Source: JAHBNG01 sp039028975 (GTDB lineage Bacteria; Chloroflexota; Anaerolineae; Caldilineales; Caldilineaceae). Taken from it: a DNA stretch of 64,000 nt. Numbering within the stretch: position 1 is the first letter of the stretch; every line of letters starts with the position of its first letter. Position numbers and translations under genes: made by a program. Location of the stretch: contig JBCCHB010000043.1 in assembly GCA_039028975.1 (NCBI GenBank), positions 39,244-103,243 on the forward strand, written 5' to 3'. The notes beneath the pieces are model-generated. The model saw nothing but the letters and a program-made list of their open reading frames with translations, had not been told where the DNA came from and did no database searches. Shown in pieces: positions 30,647 through 39,714 of the stretch.

Positions 30647-31804
30647 ATGAAGATCACCCAGATTAACTTATCCATCTTCGAATTGCCAAGTAACACGCCC
30701 CCTTTTGACTTGATCGAAGAGACTACACCAGCCAAACAACGTTGGCGAATCACACGATCAACTGCACAACTCGGCGGGGCTAAACCACTGGAGCGTCTTC
30801 ACGTTCTGCACGTGCATACTGACGAGGGAATCGAAGGCGTCTGCACCGTTGGTGATGCCCGCTATACGACCATGCAACCCGCAGATCTGGATCAACTTCG
30901 GGTTTTAACTGTTGGCGCTAATCCCTTTGACCGCGAGTTGTTGTATGCCAAACTGCACGCCGCCACTCGCAACATGTTTACACGCCCAGGCTGGTTTGGC
31001 GCATTCGATAACTGCCTGTGGGATATCGCTGGCAAGGTTGCTGGGCTTCCGGTCTACGGACTGCTTGGGCGGGCACGTACTTCCTGTCCAGCCTACTATA
31101 ATAGCGGTGGGCAGACCCAAGAAGCCGTTGTGGAGGATTCGCTCAAGGCGGTCGAACTGGGCTTCCCTGCAGTCAAAGATCACCTATTCAATTCTGCAGA
31201 TGAGAACATTGCTTGGTTTGCCAAGATCCGAGAAGCTGTCGGCCTCGATATCACCCTTCTCCATGATGCGGTCATGAGCCACTATAGTTTCGAAGATGCA
31301 CTGAGCGTCGGCCGTGCACTTGAGGAACTTGGGTTTCTCTGGCTGGAAGAACCATTACCAGACCGAAACCAGCAGGGCCTCCAGCGACTATGTAAAATAC
31401 TCGACATCCCTGTGCTTGCGCCGGAGACACTGATGCACGACGTTGAACTCAGTGCCCAATGGCTACTCAGTGGAACGACAGACTGGTTACGTGCCAATGC
31501 TCGTGTGGGTGTGACGGGGGTACTAAAGCTGGCTCACTTGGCCGAGATGCACCGCGCTCGTATTGAGCTTAATGGTCCCGGCGGGCTGTTTGGATTGGTT
31601 CACGCGCACTTATGCTGCGCGCTGCAAAATACGACCTTCTACGAATATTTTCCTGGCGGCACACGCGATGAGTTGGGTCACGAAATCGGCTTACTCAATC
31701 CACCACTTCCCGAACGTGGACATATTACCCCACCTGATGCTCCCGGGTGGGGCGCGGAGTGGGATTGGCCCTATTTTGAGCGCAAACGGGTGACAGTTTT
31801 ATAA
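30647..31804 (+). CDS. Enolase-superfamily sugar acid dehydratase (mandelate racemase/muconate lactonising type)
   Basis: A 385-residue member of the mandelate racemase subgroup. Visible residues are Lys177 in PAVKDH, metal ligands Asp207 (LLHDAV), Glu234/235 (WLEEPLP) and Glu260 (LAPET), and the family hallmark DIAGKVAGLPVYGLLG. Such enzymes dehydrate or racemise sugar acids such as gluconate, galactonate or rhamnonate. The next genes (isomerase, transketolase subunits, nucleoside hydrolase-like) support a carbohydrate catabolic role. The specific acid is not readable. Confidence 0.88.
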   Translation: MKITQINLSIFELPSNTPPFDLIEETTPAKQRWRITRSTAQLGGAKPLERLHVLHVHTDEGIEGVCTVGDARYTTMQPADLDQLRVLTVGANPFDRELLYAKLHAATRNMFTRPGWFGAFDNCLWDIAGKVAGLPVYGLLGRARTSCPAYYNSGGQTQEAVVEDSLKAVELGFPAVKDHLFNSADENIAWFAKIREAVGLDITLLHDAVMSHYSFEDALSVGRALEELGFLWLEEPLPDRNQQGLQRLCKILDIPVLAPETLMHDVELSAQWLLSGTTDWLRANARVGVTGVLKLAHLAEMHRARIELNGPGGLFGLVHAHLCCALQNTTFYEYFPGGTRDELGHEIGLLNPPLPERGHITPPDAPGWGAEWDWPYFERKRVTVL

Positions 31805-31861
31805 CCGGCAGCTCGTATATTTATAATCAGCAGCTCGTAACCCTGTAAATAACAAAGATGA

Positions 31862-31904
31862 AAAGATTAGAAAGATTAAGAATCTACACAATCTTCTAAT
31901 CTTT
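31862..31904. terminator. Long AT-rich hairpin between dehydratase and isomerase genes
   Basis: AAAGATTAGAAAGATT (31862-31877) pairs with AATCTTCTAATCTTT (31890-31904) with one bulged base. It is followed by GTTCCG rather than a clear U-run, so it may be an attenuator or an mRNA-stability hairpin rather than a full terminator. Confidence 0.45.
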
Positions 31905-31963
31905 GTTCCGCATCATCCTCTGTGGTGCAGGGAAGAGCGTGAACACTTACTTGGAGAAAACGA

Positions 31964-32710
31964 ATGTCAAATACACTTGCATTTCAGCTATACACGCTCA
32001 AAGAGTACGAAGGCGGTTGGGACGCGGCCTTTGAAGCGGTAAAGAGACTCGGGATCGATACGATCGAGATCTGGAGCGGTGCAGTCCCAGAAGATCCTGG
32101 CAGCGTCACCTCCTTGGAAGAGATGCGAGCTTCCCTTACTCAGGCTGGTATGAAGCTACGTTGTGGACATATTGCCATCACTGAGTTCGATAGTCGCTAC
32201 GATGCGTGGCGTGATCTGCTACAAGAGTTTGGCTCCAGCGACTGGGTCATTCCATTTGCCAAAGCAGAGACGCTGGACGAGTGGCTGGAATTACTACCCA
32301 AGTTTCGAGAAATGGCTACGCGTCTGACCGAAGATGGGCTGTCGCTCGGCTATCACAATCACCACATGGAACTGGTGAAGCACGGTGACAAGTATGTCTT
32401 CGAGCATCTACTCGACAATATGCCAGAACTCAAGGCCCAATTCCATATCGGCCAATTTCTACCAGAGCGAGGCATTGAGCTGCCAACCTGGATCAAGAAA
32501 TATCAAGGGCGTGTCTGCTCTCTCCATGTCAACGATTCCAACAGCGACGGTCCCACAAGGCTTGGAGAGGGTACCTGTTGCGCAGAGGAGTCGATCCGTA
32601 TGGCCTTGGACACTGGTGTTGATACCTTTATCTTCGAAATCAACCTGACCAGAGATACCTTTGATGATGTCCAACGGGATGTTGAGTTTGCCCAGAAGCT
32701 GATTGGCTAG
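31964..32710 (+). CDS. Sugar phosphate isomerase/epimerase (xylose isomerase-like TIM barrel)
   Basis: A 248-residue TIM-barrel protein of the AP-endonuclease-2/xylose isomerase-like family. Typical segments are FQLYTLKEYEGG at the N-terminus, YHNHHMEL in the middle, SLHVNDSN, and EINLTRDTFDD near the end; these carry the His/Glu/Asp expected to bind a divalent metal. Such proteins isomerise or epimerise keto-sugars. Neighbouring sugar-acid and transketolase genes fit this. Confidence 0.85.
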   Translation: MSNTLAFQLYTLKEYEGGWDAAFEAVKRLGIDTIEIWSGAVPEDPGSVTSLEEMRASLTQAGMKLRCGHIAITEFDSRYDAWRDLLQEFGSSDWVIPFAKAETLDEWLELLPKFREMATRLTEDGLSLGYHNHHMELVKHGDKYVFEHLLDNMPELKAQFHIGQFLPERGIELPTWIKKYQGRVCSLHVNDSNSDGPTRLGEGTCCAEESIRMALDTGVDTFIFEINLTRDTFDDVQRDVEFAQKLIG

Positions 32711-32878
32711 ACGGCTACGAGCTGAATTTTCTAAGTGGCTTGATCAAACGGTAGGAAGCTTTCTCTTCATTGCACTCCCTTCGGCTTCACTCAGGGCAGC
32801 CTCAGAGATGACAGGTCGGAGATAATCTTACCTATCTACTATGAATTCGATGCGATGATATAAGGACGATATTCAATT
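32711..32878. other. Spacer with dispersed-repeat fragments
   Basis: The spacer contains CACTCCCTTCGGCTTCACTC, a type of palindromic dispersed sequence (compare CCCTGAGCGTGTCGAAGGG near 56758). It is followed by GGTCGGAGATAATCTTACC, related to the GAGATAATCTC motifs at 42106 and 42248. No gene is seen. Confidence 0.5.
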
Positions 32879-33751
32879 ATGACCTTAACCATCCAAGAAC
32901 TTGCGCTTAAATCCATTCAATATCGGAAAACAATATTATCGATCATAAAAAAAGGTAATGCTGGGCATACTGGTGGTAGTCTGTCTTGTATCGACATATT
33001 GAATGTTTTGTATAACCGCGTGATGAATGTGTCACCAGATAACTTTACAAACCCCAACCGCGATCGATATATCCAAAGTAAGGGTCATTCGGTTGAGGCC
33101 TTATATACGGTTTTGGCCGATAAAGGTTTCTATCCAATGGAAGAATTGGATACGTTGAACCAATACAAATCTCACTTTATTGGGCACCCAACTCGCAAAG
33201 TAAACGGCGTTGAACAGAATACTGGTGCGTTGGGGCATGGTCTATCCATCTCTGTAGGAACTGCACTGGCCGCGAAGAAGGATGGCCGCGATTATAAAGT
33301 CTACACGTTGTTGGGCGATGGCGAATTAGGAGAAGGCTCCAATTGGGAAGCCTCTATGACGGCTGCTCATTATAAACTGGACAATCTAGTGGCGGTTGTC
33401 GATCGCAACCGGTTACAAATTACGGGTTCAACCGAAGATGTCAACCGCCTCGAATCCCTTGCTGAAAAATTCAAAGCGTTTGGCTATGTTGTTAAATCGG
33501 TCGACGGGAATCATGTCGCTGCACTCGTCGATGTGCTTGAGAGCGTTCCTTTTGAAGAAGGCAAACCCAGTTTGATTTTGGCCGAAACTGTGAAAGGCTG
33601 CGGCGTCAGTTTTATGGAAAACGCCGTCCAGTGGCACCATAAAGTACCCAGTGATGAGGAATTTGCTCTCGCTATGAAAGAGCTTGAGCAAGCGGAGGCT
33701 CTTCACCACCAGGGTGCCATGGTATTCGCGGGGGTGTCATCGTGGACTTAG
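32879..33751 (+). CDS. Transketolase, N-terminal (TPP-binding) subunit
   Basis: A 290-residue protein matching the N-terminal half of transketolase. It has the thiamine diphosphate motif GDGELGEGSNWEA followed about 28 residues later by DRNRLQITG, and the early GHTGGSLSC and SKGHSVEALY segments. With the next gene it forms a split transketolase, a common arrangement in sugar catabolic operons. The C-terminal 10 bp overlap the GTG of the partner gene, implying coupled synthesis of equal amounts. Confidence 0.92.
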   Translation: MTLTIQELALKSIQYRKTILSIIKKGNAGHTGGSLSCIDILNVLYNRVMNVSPDNFTNPNRDRYIQSKGHSVEALYTVLADKGFYPMEELDTLNQYKSHFIGHPTRKVNGVEQNTGALGHGLSISVGTALAAKKDGRDYKVYTLLGDGELGEGSNWEASMTAAHYKLDNLVAVVDRNRLQITGSTEDVNRLESLAEKFKAFGYVVKSVDGNHVAALVDVLESVPFEEGKPSLILAETVKGCGVSFMENAVQWHHKVPSDEEFALAMKELEQAEALHHQGAMVFAGVSSWT

Positions 33752-34683
33752 GTAGACCTAATTTAGAGGAATTTGGCGATATATTAATTCAGCTTGGCCA
33801 GCAAGACAAGGATCTGATGGTTGTGACCAGCGATTCACGTGGCTCCGGTAAGCTAGTTCCGTTTGGCCAAACCCTGCCGGACCAAATTGTCGAGGTTGGT
33901 ATTGCCGAGCAAAACTTGGTGGGCGTTTCTGCTGGATTAGCCTCTACTGGGAAAAAGGTTTTTGCTGTCTCGCCAGCCTGCTTTCTGGCCACCCGCAGCT
34001 TGGAGCAGATAAAAAATGATGTGGCCTACTCGGACAATCCGGTGAAAGTAATCGGTATCAGTGCCGGAGTCAGCTATGGGGCATTAGGTTCGACCCATCA
34101 CTCACTGCACGATTACGCGGCACTGCGGGCAATCAACAATATTGATGTTGTGGCCCCAGCCGATAATTTTGAAACGCGTGAAGCGATCAAGGCTTCCCTT
34201 GACCATCCTCATCCCATTTATATACGGTTTGGTAAGCGACCCATGTACAATCTGCACCAGCCGGACACAGGATTTGAGGTAGGCAAGGCCATCATTTTAA
34301 CAGAAGGTAGAGATATTACATTTGTTGCTACTGGCGAACCAGTTTCCGGGGCGTTAATGGCGGCGCAGAGATTGGAAGCAGAAGGACTCTCGTGTCGCGT
34401 CATCAGTATGCACACAGTCAAACCGCTGGATAGCGAGACGTTGTTAGAGGCCGCAAGCAATACCCGGACCATGATCACGGTTGAGGAGCATAGCGTTTTT
34501 GGTGGCCTTGGCAGTGCTTGTGCTGAAACGCTTATGCAAAATGGGATTTCTATTCCTTTCCAGATTGTGGGAATACCTGACGAATATACGGTAACCGGTA
34601 GCCAACCAGAGATTTTTGAACACTATGGCATTACGCCAGAAGGGCTGATAGACAGGGCCAAAGCGCTATTACGCACCAATTGA
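33742..34683 (+). CDS. Transketolase, C-terminal subunit
   Basis: A 313-residue protein with the transketolase pyrimidine-binding domain (VGIAEQNLVGVSAGL; the Glu in IAEQN activates the cofactor) and the C-terminal domain (MHTVKPLD, ITVEEHSVFGGLGSA). It starts with GTG inside the end of the preceding gene. The pair transfers two-carbon ketol units between sugar phosphates, or may act on a specialised sugar of this cluster. Confidence 0.92.
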   Translation: MDLGRPNLEEFGDILIQLGQQDKDLMVVTSDSRGSGKLVPFGQTLPDQIVEVGIAEQNLVGVSAGLASTGKKVFAVSPACFLATRSLEQIKNDVAYSDNPVKVIGISAGVSYGALGSTHHSLHDYAALRAINNIDVVAPADNFETREAIKASLDHPHPIYIRFGKRPMYNLHQPDTGFEVGKAIILTEGRDITFVATGEPVSGALMAAQRLEAEGLSCRVISMHTVKPLDSETLLEAASNTRTMITVEEHSVFGGLGSACAETLMQNGISIPFQIVGIPDEYTVTGSQPEIFEHYGITPEGLIDRAKALLRTN

Positions 34684-34779
34684 TCTCAGGCTACGGCAAT
34701 AGCTGGTTCTTGATTCAAGAAGAAGTATAAGTTGGTTTGTAGCATTGCTCATTGGCGTCAAAATCTAAGGAGGATACCC

Positions 34780-35691
34780 ATGAGGGATTTTACTGTTTTC
34801 GATGTGCCGTTCCCCCCACAAGCCAAACAGCGCGTCATTGTTAACACGGACGCCAAGAACGAGGCGGACGATCAATTTGCCATCGTTCACGCTATCCTGA
34901 CGCCGTCATTTGAGCTTCATGGTATCATTCCCGCCCACTTTGGTACTCGCAAGTCGGTTACAAGTATGCAGGATAGCCACGACGAGACTATGCTGATCCT
35001 GCAGCTGATGGGACTGGAAGATCAGGTACGGGTTGAGGAGGGAGCGACTCATGCCATCCCCGACGAATCGACGCCTGCAGACTCGCCTGGTGCCCAGTTG
35101 ATTATCGAAGAGGCCATGAAAGATGACGACCGACCGCTGCACGTCGCCTTCTACGGACCACTAACAGATATGGCCTCTGCCCTCCTTCTCGAGCCAAGGA
35201 TCGCAGGGCGCAACGTGCGCGTCCTTTGGATCGGTGGTGGTGCTTGGCCCAACGGCGGTCGAGAATACAATCTCTCCAATGACATTCACGCTGCTAATGT
35301 GGTGATGAGGTCGAATCTAGAGGTGTGGCAGATACCCCGAAGCACCTACCGGACCATGAGTGTTGGCTACGCTGAGTTAATCGAGAAAGTGTATACTCAG
35401 GGCGAGATCGGTAAGTATCTGATTGATCAGCTCATTGAGCATAACGCATCGACCCGTCCTGAGATGGAATATCGCTCGCTAGGCGATTCCCCCTGCATCG
35501 GAATCATCATGGACCCTGAGTGCGGTATCTGGTCGTGGCGGCCCGCTGCCACCTTCGATCCGCAGATGCACTACATTCACAGCGGACAGTACCGCCCCAT
35601 CCGCGTCTACGAGAATGTGAATACTCGTTTCATTCACGAAGATCTTTTTGCCAAGTTGCAGCAGTTTATCCGTCGCGGGTCACGCCTCTAA
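34780..35691 (+). CDS. Nucleoside hydrolase-like protein
   Basis: A 303-residue protein of the inosine/uridine-preferring nucleoside hydrolase fold. The N-terminal calcium site normally reads DxDxxxDD; here it is N22-T-D24 then D30-D31 (NTDAKNEADDQ), so the first Asp is an Asn and the spacing is slightly changed. Supporting segments are FYGPLTDMASAL, VLWIGGGAWPNGG and NLSNDIHAANVV. It may hydrolyse a nucleoside or another N- or O-riboside as the entry step of the upstream sugar pathway. The ATG at 34780 follows the strong AAGGAGGA. Confidence 0.78.
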   Translation: MRDFTVFDVPFPPQAKQRVIVNTDAKNEADDQFAIVHAILTPSFELHGIIPAHFGTRKSVTSMQDSHDETMLILQLMGLEDQVRVEEGATHAIPDESTPADSPGAQLIIEEAMKDDDRPLHVAFYGPLTDMASALLLEPRIAGRNVRVLWIGGGAWPNGGREYNLSNDIHAANVVMRSNLEVWQIPRSTYRTMSVGYAELIEKVYTQGEIGKYLIDQLIEHNASTRPEMEYRSLGDSPCIGIIMDPECGIWSWRPAATFDPQMHYIHSGQYRPIRVYENVNTRFIHEDLFAKLQQFIRRGSRL

Positions 35692-35884
35692 GATTTTTGC
35701 AACAAAATAATCGCGCAATCTAGAGGATGAGGTCCTCATACTTCTCTCCTCGTCGTACCTAGCTTAGCTTTTCAACTACGTTAATTAACTTGAGCATAAA
35801 ATTAAAGGGCCGCGTAGGTTTATCAATTTGATTAAATGTTCCAGAGATATACAATTCTTTCTGAGGGGCATAAAAGGCAAACGA
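35692..35884. other. Spacer, short hairpin only
   Basis: A small palindrome (TGAGGTCCTCA near 35728) lies after the nucleoside hydrolase-like gene and before the hydrolase remnant. Nothing else is recognised. Confidence 0.4.
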
Positions 35885-36718
35885 CTACTCACCAAAAAAA
35901 GTTCGCACGGCCATCAAACTTGCTACCGGATTTTCACTAAACATTTCATGTCCAGCGTCAGGAATGACAACCAAATCCGCTTGGGGAAATAACGTCATCT
36001 GCGCCCGTTGGAATGCCTCGCCAGTGAAGGTATTGCATTCTGACGTTATGAATAACGCATCGCCGCTGTAGTTACTTGCATGGAGGGCAATCGGCGACAG
36101 ATCTGCCTCAGGGCCAAAGAGCGTATTGTATGCCGTGGTGCCAAGGCGACTGGGCGGTATGGGCACGTTTGGTTCAACAGGTACAACGCTTTCATCCCCA
36201 CACCGGTAGCCAGAAGCAGCTGTATTTACAAGATTTCCTGACATCTTGCTGTAGATGTAATCCAACGATGCGTCTTCATCTGGACCTGTTAAATGGAGTG
36301 ATTCAAAAATCGTTGGGACTAGCATTCGATAGTAGGCGATAGTACGTGAAGATGCGGCCTGCCGCTCGTTAAAGCGAGATAGACCTGCATTATCCAGTGC
36401 GCCTGGCTAAGCTAATATCACCTGCATCACGCTATCAGGATGCTGCCCGATATAAGCCGCCGCCAGCATAGCACCCCAAGAGTGCCCCACAACTCGTACT
36501 GGGTCACCATGACCAAAGTGGCTGACAATTCGATGTAAATCATCCACTGAGCTTTGTAGCGTCAACTCCCCTGCCGGAACACGAGGGGAAAGCCCTGCTC
36601 CGCGTTGATCATAAAAAACAACAAAATAATCAGCTTCCAACTCGTGCAAATTGAGCAAGTATCCATAATCTCCACCCGGACCGCCATGTACAACTACCAC
36701 AACGGGAGATGATTGTCG
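35885..36718 (-). pseudogene. Alpha/beta hydrolase (proline iminopeptidase-like), broken by an amber codon and N-terminally truncated
   Basis: The minus-strand frame from about 36718 carries VVVVVHGGPGG, YDQRGAGLSPR and VVGHSWGAMLAAAY, typical of prolyl aminopeptidase-like hydrolases. A TAG at 36407-36409 interrupts it after VILA. The same frame then continues directly with PGALDNAGLSRFNERQ down to a normal C-terminus with PDAGHEMF (catalytic His). The N-terminal ~30 residues usual before the first strand are missing, and an in-frame TGA lies just upstream. A single nonsense change plus a truncation makes this a pseudogene. Confidence 0.8.
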
Positions 36719-36721
36719 CTC

Positions 36722-36934
36722 TCATCTAACGAAAGCTAGGCACATGGTTCGCCCGATTGTTGGCGCCACTGACAGACAAGAGCCGACTTCCCCGAGCCAG
36801 CAGAGGCAGCGATCAGCGTGAGCTTGCGCGGCCAGCCCCTGGTTCACTCTTTCCGATAAACGGGGCCGCGCAATTAGCTCATCTGCTTCGAAATATGGGA
36901 TATGGAGCTTGGTGCGAAGAATGGATGTAGGCAT
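36722..36934 (-). pseudogene. N-terminal fragment of a MalT-type LuxR regulator, frameshifted
   Basis: It starts like the intact regulator at 50244-53066 (TKLHIPYFEADELIARPRL against TKLYAPRPRSDLILRPRL). After NQGLAA the frame shifts. The other frame then reads KLTLIAASAGSGKSALVCQW, a clear Walker A region, and stops soon after (TAG near 36735). Only about 70 codons of a gene normally ~900 long remain, abutting the truncated hydrolase. The junction marks an old deletion or insertion event. Confidence 0.8.
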
Positions 36935-36971
36935 AGAAGTTACATTTGCTTTTGATTCCAGTAAAAGCTCC

Positions 36972-37943
36972 CTAAATGGTTATGACCACATTGCCTGCTT
37001 TGCGTCCACTCTCTACATACCGATGCGCCTCGGCGGTCTGCTCCAACGGATAAGATCTATCGATGACTGCTTTTAACTTTCCCACCTCAATCAGTTCTTT
37101 GAGGAAGATTAGATCTTCGGCCTTCTGACCCGCTGCTTCCGTGAATACGTTCTTGCTATTTCTATTGGAGATCCATGTCCCTCGTATCTTCATCGATAGG
37201 CTAGGGTTTCCAATCAGATAGTAACCATTGGGTTTTAGGGCGCGCAGACTGCGAGAGAAGGGGCTTTTGCCAATAACATCAAAAATGAGATCATAGGTCT
37301 GGCCACTTCGGGTGAAATCTTCTTGCGTGTAATCGATGACGTGGTCTGCCCCAATCGAGCGGAGCATCTCCAATTTCTCCTTGCTGTCTACTGCCGTAAC
37401 TTCGGCACCAAAGTGTTTGGCAAGCTGCACCCCAATCGTACCGATGCTTCCTCCCGCACCGTTGATCAATATCGTTTGCCCCTTTTGAATATTGCCCCTT
37501 CTCAGAAAATGCAAGGCTTCCAGCCCGCCAACCGGAACGGCCGCGGACTCCTCATAGCGCATATTGTTCGGCTTGATTGCCAATGCTCCGTTTTCAGGCA
37601 GACATGCATATTCAGCGTAGGCACCCATGCGCAGACCGGTCGCGGCAAACACCTGATCTCCTTCCCGAAACTTGTTGACATTTTTGCCGACTGCTTCAAT
37701 TTCTCCGGCTAGCTCCTGCCCTAATATCGTAATTCTTTTGGGCTTTTGGAAACCGATATATATACGCATGGCAAGCCCCAGAAAAGGCGATAATTTCAAA
37801 CCGCGTACTTCACAATCACCAGCAATGACGGTTGCGGCATGGGTTCTGACCAAGACTTCGTTGTCCTTGGGCGTAGGTCTTTCTACCTCTCGAAGCTGAA
37901 GAACATCTGGCGGTCCGTACTTTGTCCATACAATTGCTCTCAT
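36972..37943 (-). CDS. Zinc-independent quinone oxidoreductase/alcohol dehydrogenase (MDR family)
   Basis: A 323-residue medium-chain dehydrogenase/reductase of the NADPH:quinone oxidoreductase type. Features are the GroES-like N-terminal domain, GQELAGEIEAVG, cofactor motif NGAGGSIGTIGVQLAKHFGA and GADHVIDYTQEDFT. No structural or catalytic zinc cysteines are seen. It is clearly related to the protein at 42392-43471; both share GADHVIDYTQEDFT and the C-terminal ESGRKAGNVVI/EAGRAQGKVVI. The substrate is unknown. Confidence 0.87.
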   Translation of the reverse strand: MRAIVWTKYGPPDVLQLREVERPTPKDNEVLVRTHAATVIAGDCEVRGLKLSPFLGLAMRIYIGFQKPKRITILGQELAGEIEAVGKNVNKFREGDQVFAATGLRMGAYAEYACLPENGALAIKPNNMRYEESAAVPVGGLEALHFLRRGNIQKGQTILINGAGGSIGTIGVQLAKHFGAEVTAVDSKEKLEMLRSIGADHVIDYTQEDFTRSGQTYDLIFDVIGKSPFSRSLRALKPNGYYLIGNPSLSMKIRGTWISNRNSKNVFTEAAGQKAEDLIFLKELIEVGKLKAVIDRSYPLEQTAEAHRYVESGRKAGNVVITI

Positions 37944-37972
37944 AACTGTTCGTTCCCTCTAATAGAGAAGTC

Positions 37973-38042
37973 ACTTAAACTTCGTACTTTCACAGCATCT
38001 ATTACGCTGGCGGAGTTACGGACGAAAGTACGAAGTTTAAGT
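37973..38042. repeat. 19-bp perfect inverted repeat ACTTAAACTTCGTACTTTC
   Basis: Left arm 37973-37991 and right arm 38024-38042 are exact reverse complements around a 32-bp loop. It lies between the start of the oxidoreductase gene and the end of the small glycine-zipper gene on the same strand. It may end the upstream transcript or be a small palindromic element. Confidence 0.8.
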
Positions 38043-38100
38043 AGTGTGACTATAAATACCGCGCGAGCTGATAAATTCAACACTATCCAGCTCAAATATC

Positions 38101-38304
38101 TCAGGTTTCAGTGTCTGGTGAATCTTTCTTCATCGTACCATAAGTTGTACCAATCGCGGCACCGAGTGCTATGCCTAGCGCTATGCCAATGCCCACATTG
38201 TCAAATGCCGCGCCAAGTGCAGCGCCGAGTGCTACGCCTAGACCAACACCAATGCCGACGGCTGAACTATTACTTTTTTCATTTTTATGCTTGTGCGATT
38301 TCAT
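38101..38304 (-). CDS. Small glycine-zipper membrane protein
   Basis: A 67-residue protein with a charged N-terminus (KSHKHKNEKSN). It then has a hydrophobic Gly/Ala-rich core with small residues every fourth position (GVGLGVALGAALGAA, IALGIALGAAIG) and an acidic tail. Glycine-zipper proteins insert into or pack within membranes. The function here is unknown. The ATG follows AAAGAGACCTAAAGA. Confidence 0.7.
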   Translation of the reverse strand: MKSHKHKNEKSNSSAVGIGVGLGVALGAALGAAFDNVGIGIALGIALGAAIGTTYGTMKKDSPDTET

Positions 38305-38593
38305 TCTTTAGGTCTCTTTTCTATCTCTATTTGGTAGCAAATAATGCAGTTTAATCGAACTTACGATTGTTTGCTACAATGAATTGGATGCAAAAGTAAG
38401 TCAAAGAGCTGAAAACGGGATCCTCATGGTGGTCTCGAATACTTTTTTACCGCAGATGATTGGCCCCAATTGCAAGCCCAACGGTGGCAATGCCAAGCAC
38501 GATCACCACCATGATGCTGGCCTCTGGATCGATGTTCCCCCCTGTGCCATGCACTTGCACCGACTATCGATTTCTGACGGAGGAGAAGGAAGC

Positions 38594-39667
38594 TCAGAAA
38601 GACTGGCGCAGAATCCTGACGATACGGTTGTAAACGACATTCGATACCATCACCTTGGTTCCACCCCCTGTGTCGAAAAACGGAGCCAAAGGGGTTCCGC
38701 CAGTTGTATTCACAAACTGCACAACGACCGTATCAATGTCACTGTGGTAACGAGCGATGCTATAGTACCCCGGCAACAAGCCTGTATGCTCATACTCATA
38801 AACAGACGTGTAAATGGCCTGCTCTTTATCATTTAACAGTGAGCCATCGTTTAGTGCTCTTAAGAAGATGCCTACATCCTCTGCTGTAGCAACCATTGAA
38901 CCGAAATAATTACCCTTTATATCAGGCTCGTAGCCTACAAAATAGCCGCTCATCACATCGTTTTCATCTACTTCACGCAGCGAACCGTAGGTGTTAGTTA
39001 GCCCAAGCGGCAGCAAAATTTCTTCTTTGATATATTGATAGTGGCTATATCCCAATTCTTTATCAATGATTTCGGCAAGCAAGAAATAATTTGTATTTGA
39101 ATAACCATAACTTTCACCCGGTGCAAAAACAGCCGGCAAATCTAGAGCGTAGCCAAGCACTTCGCTACCGCTTTGCGGAGGGTCGCCCCACGGGTAATCA
39201 GGGTTGTCGGCCCAATTAGGAATGCCGCTCCGGTGCTGCAACATCAATTTCAAGGTGATGGTTTCTGCATTTTCAATTCTTCCCACAAGTTCTGGAAAAT
39301 GATCCGCGAGCGTATCATCCAGCGACAGAGTTTGGTCATTGATCAGTTTGGTGGTAGCAACGGCGACATATAGCTTGTTAATACTGGCAATCTTGAATAG
39401 TGATTGCGGGTCGGCCGGTATTTGATTTTCTCGGTTTTTCCAGCCCGCTGTATAAAATGCAGCTGGTTCACCTACTTCATCCACATACACAATAATTCCA
39501 TCTAATCCATGACCAATTGCGTCATCGACTTGTTCTTGGACACTATCAGGTATTGGTGTTATCCAGGCCCATATTCCGTCCCAAGGCGGGAAAACTATGG
39601 TACAGGTTACCCCCACGATAGGCATGATTATTCTCAGCATTTGAACTATACGGTTCTTTTTTTGCAT
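38594..39667 (-). CDS. Serine hydrolase of the beta-lactamase/penicillin-binding protein class C family
   Basis: A 357-residue protein with an N-terminal membrane segment and the class C fold. The nucleophile motif Ser95-Ile-Asn-Lys98 lies in FKIASINK, and Tyr189-Ser-Asn191 in GYSNTNY is the second motif; the third motif is less clear. It is expected outside the membrane. Such proteins are D-aminopeptidases, esterases or PBP-like hydrolases rather than true beta-lactamases. ATG at 39667 was chosen; a TTG at 39685 is an alternative. Confidence 0.85.
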   Translation of the reverse strand: MQKKNRIVQMLRIIMPIVGVTCTIVFPPWDGIWAWITPIPDSVQEQVDDAIGHGLDGIIVYVDEVGEPAAFYTAGWKNRENQIPADPQSLFKIASINKLYVAVATTKLINDQTLSLDDTLADHFPELVGRIENAETITLKLMLQHRSGIPNWADNPDYPWGDPPQSGSEVLGYALDLPAVFAPGESYGYSNTNYFLLAEIIDKELGYSHYQYIKEEILLPLGLTNTYGSLREVDENDVMSGYFVGYEPDIKGNYFGSMVATAEDVGIFLRALNDGSLLNDKEQAIYTSVYEYEHTGLLPGYYSIARYHSDIDTVVVQFVNTTGGTPLAPFFDTGGGTKVMVSNVVYNRIVRILRQSF

Positions 39668-39714
39668 TTGTGATTTTTTTTCCAAGCCGACTACCCTGTA
39701 TTCAATTTCATCAT

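Noticed and set aside
35885..36700. Two separate hydrolase genes
   Set aside because: The parts lie in one frame separated only by TAG, and together make one continuous hydrolase, so a nonsense-mutated single gene is the simpler reading.
38594..39667. Antibiotic-resistance beta-lactamase
   Set aside because: SxxK and YxN fit the broad class C serine hydrolase family, but overall sequence is that of PBP-like or esterase members; resistance cannot be inferred.
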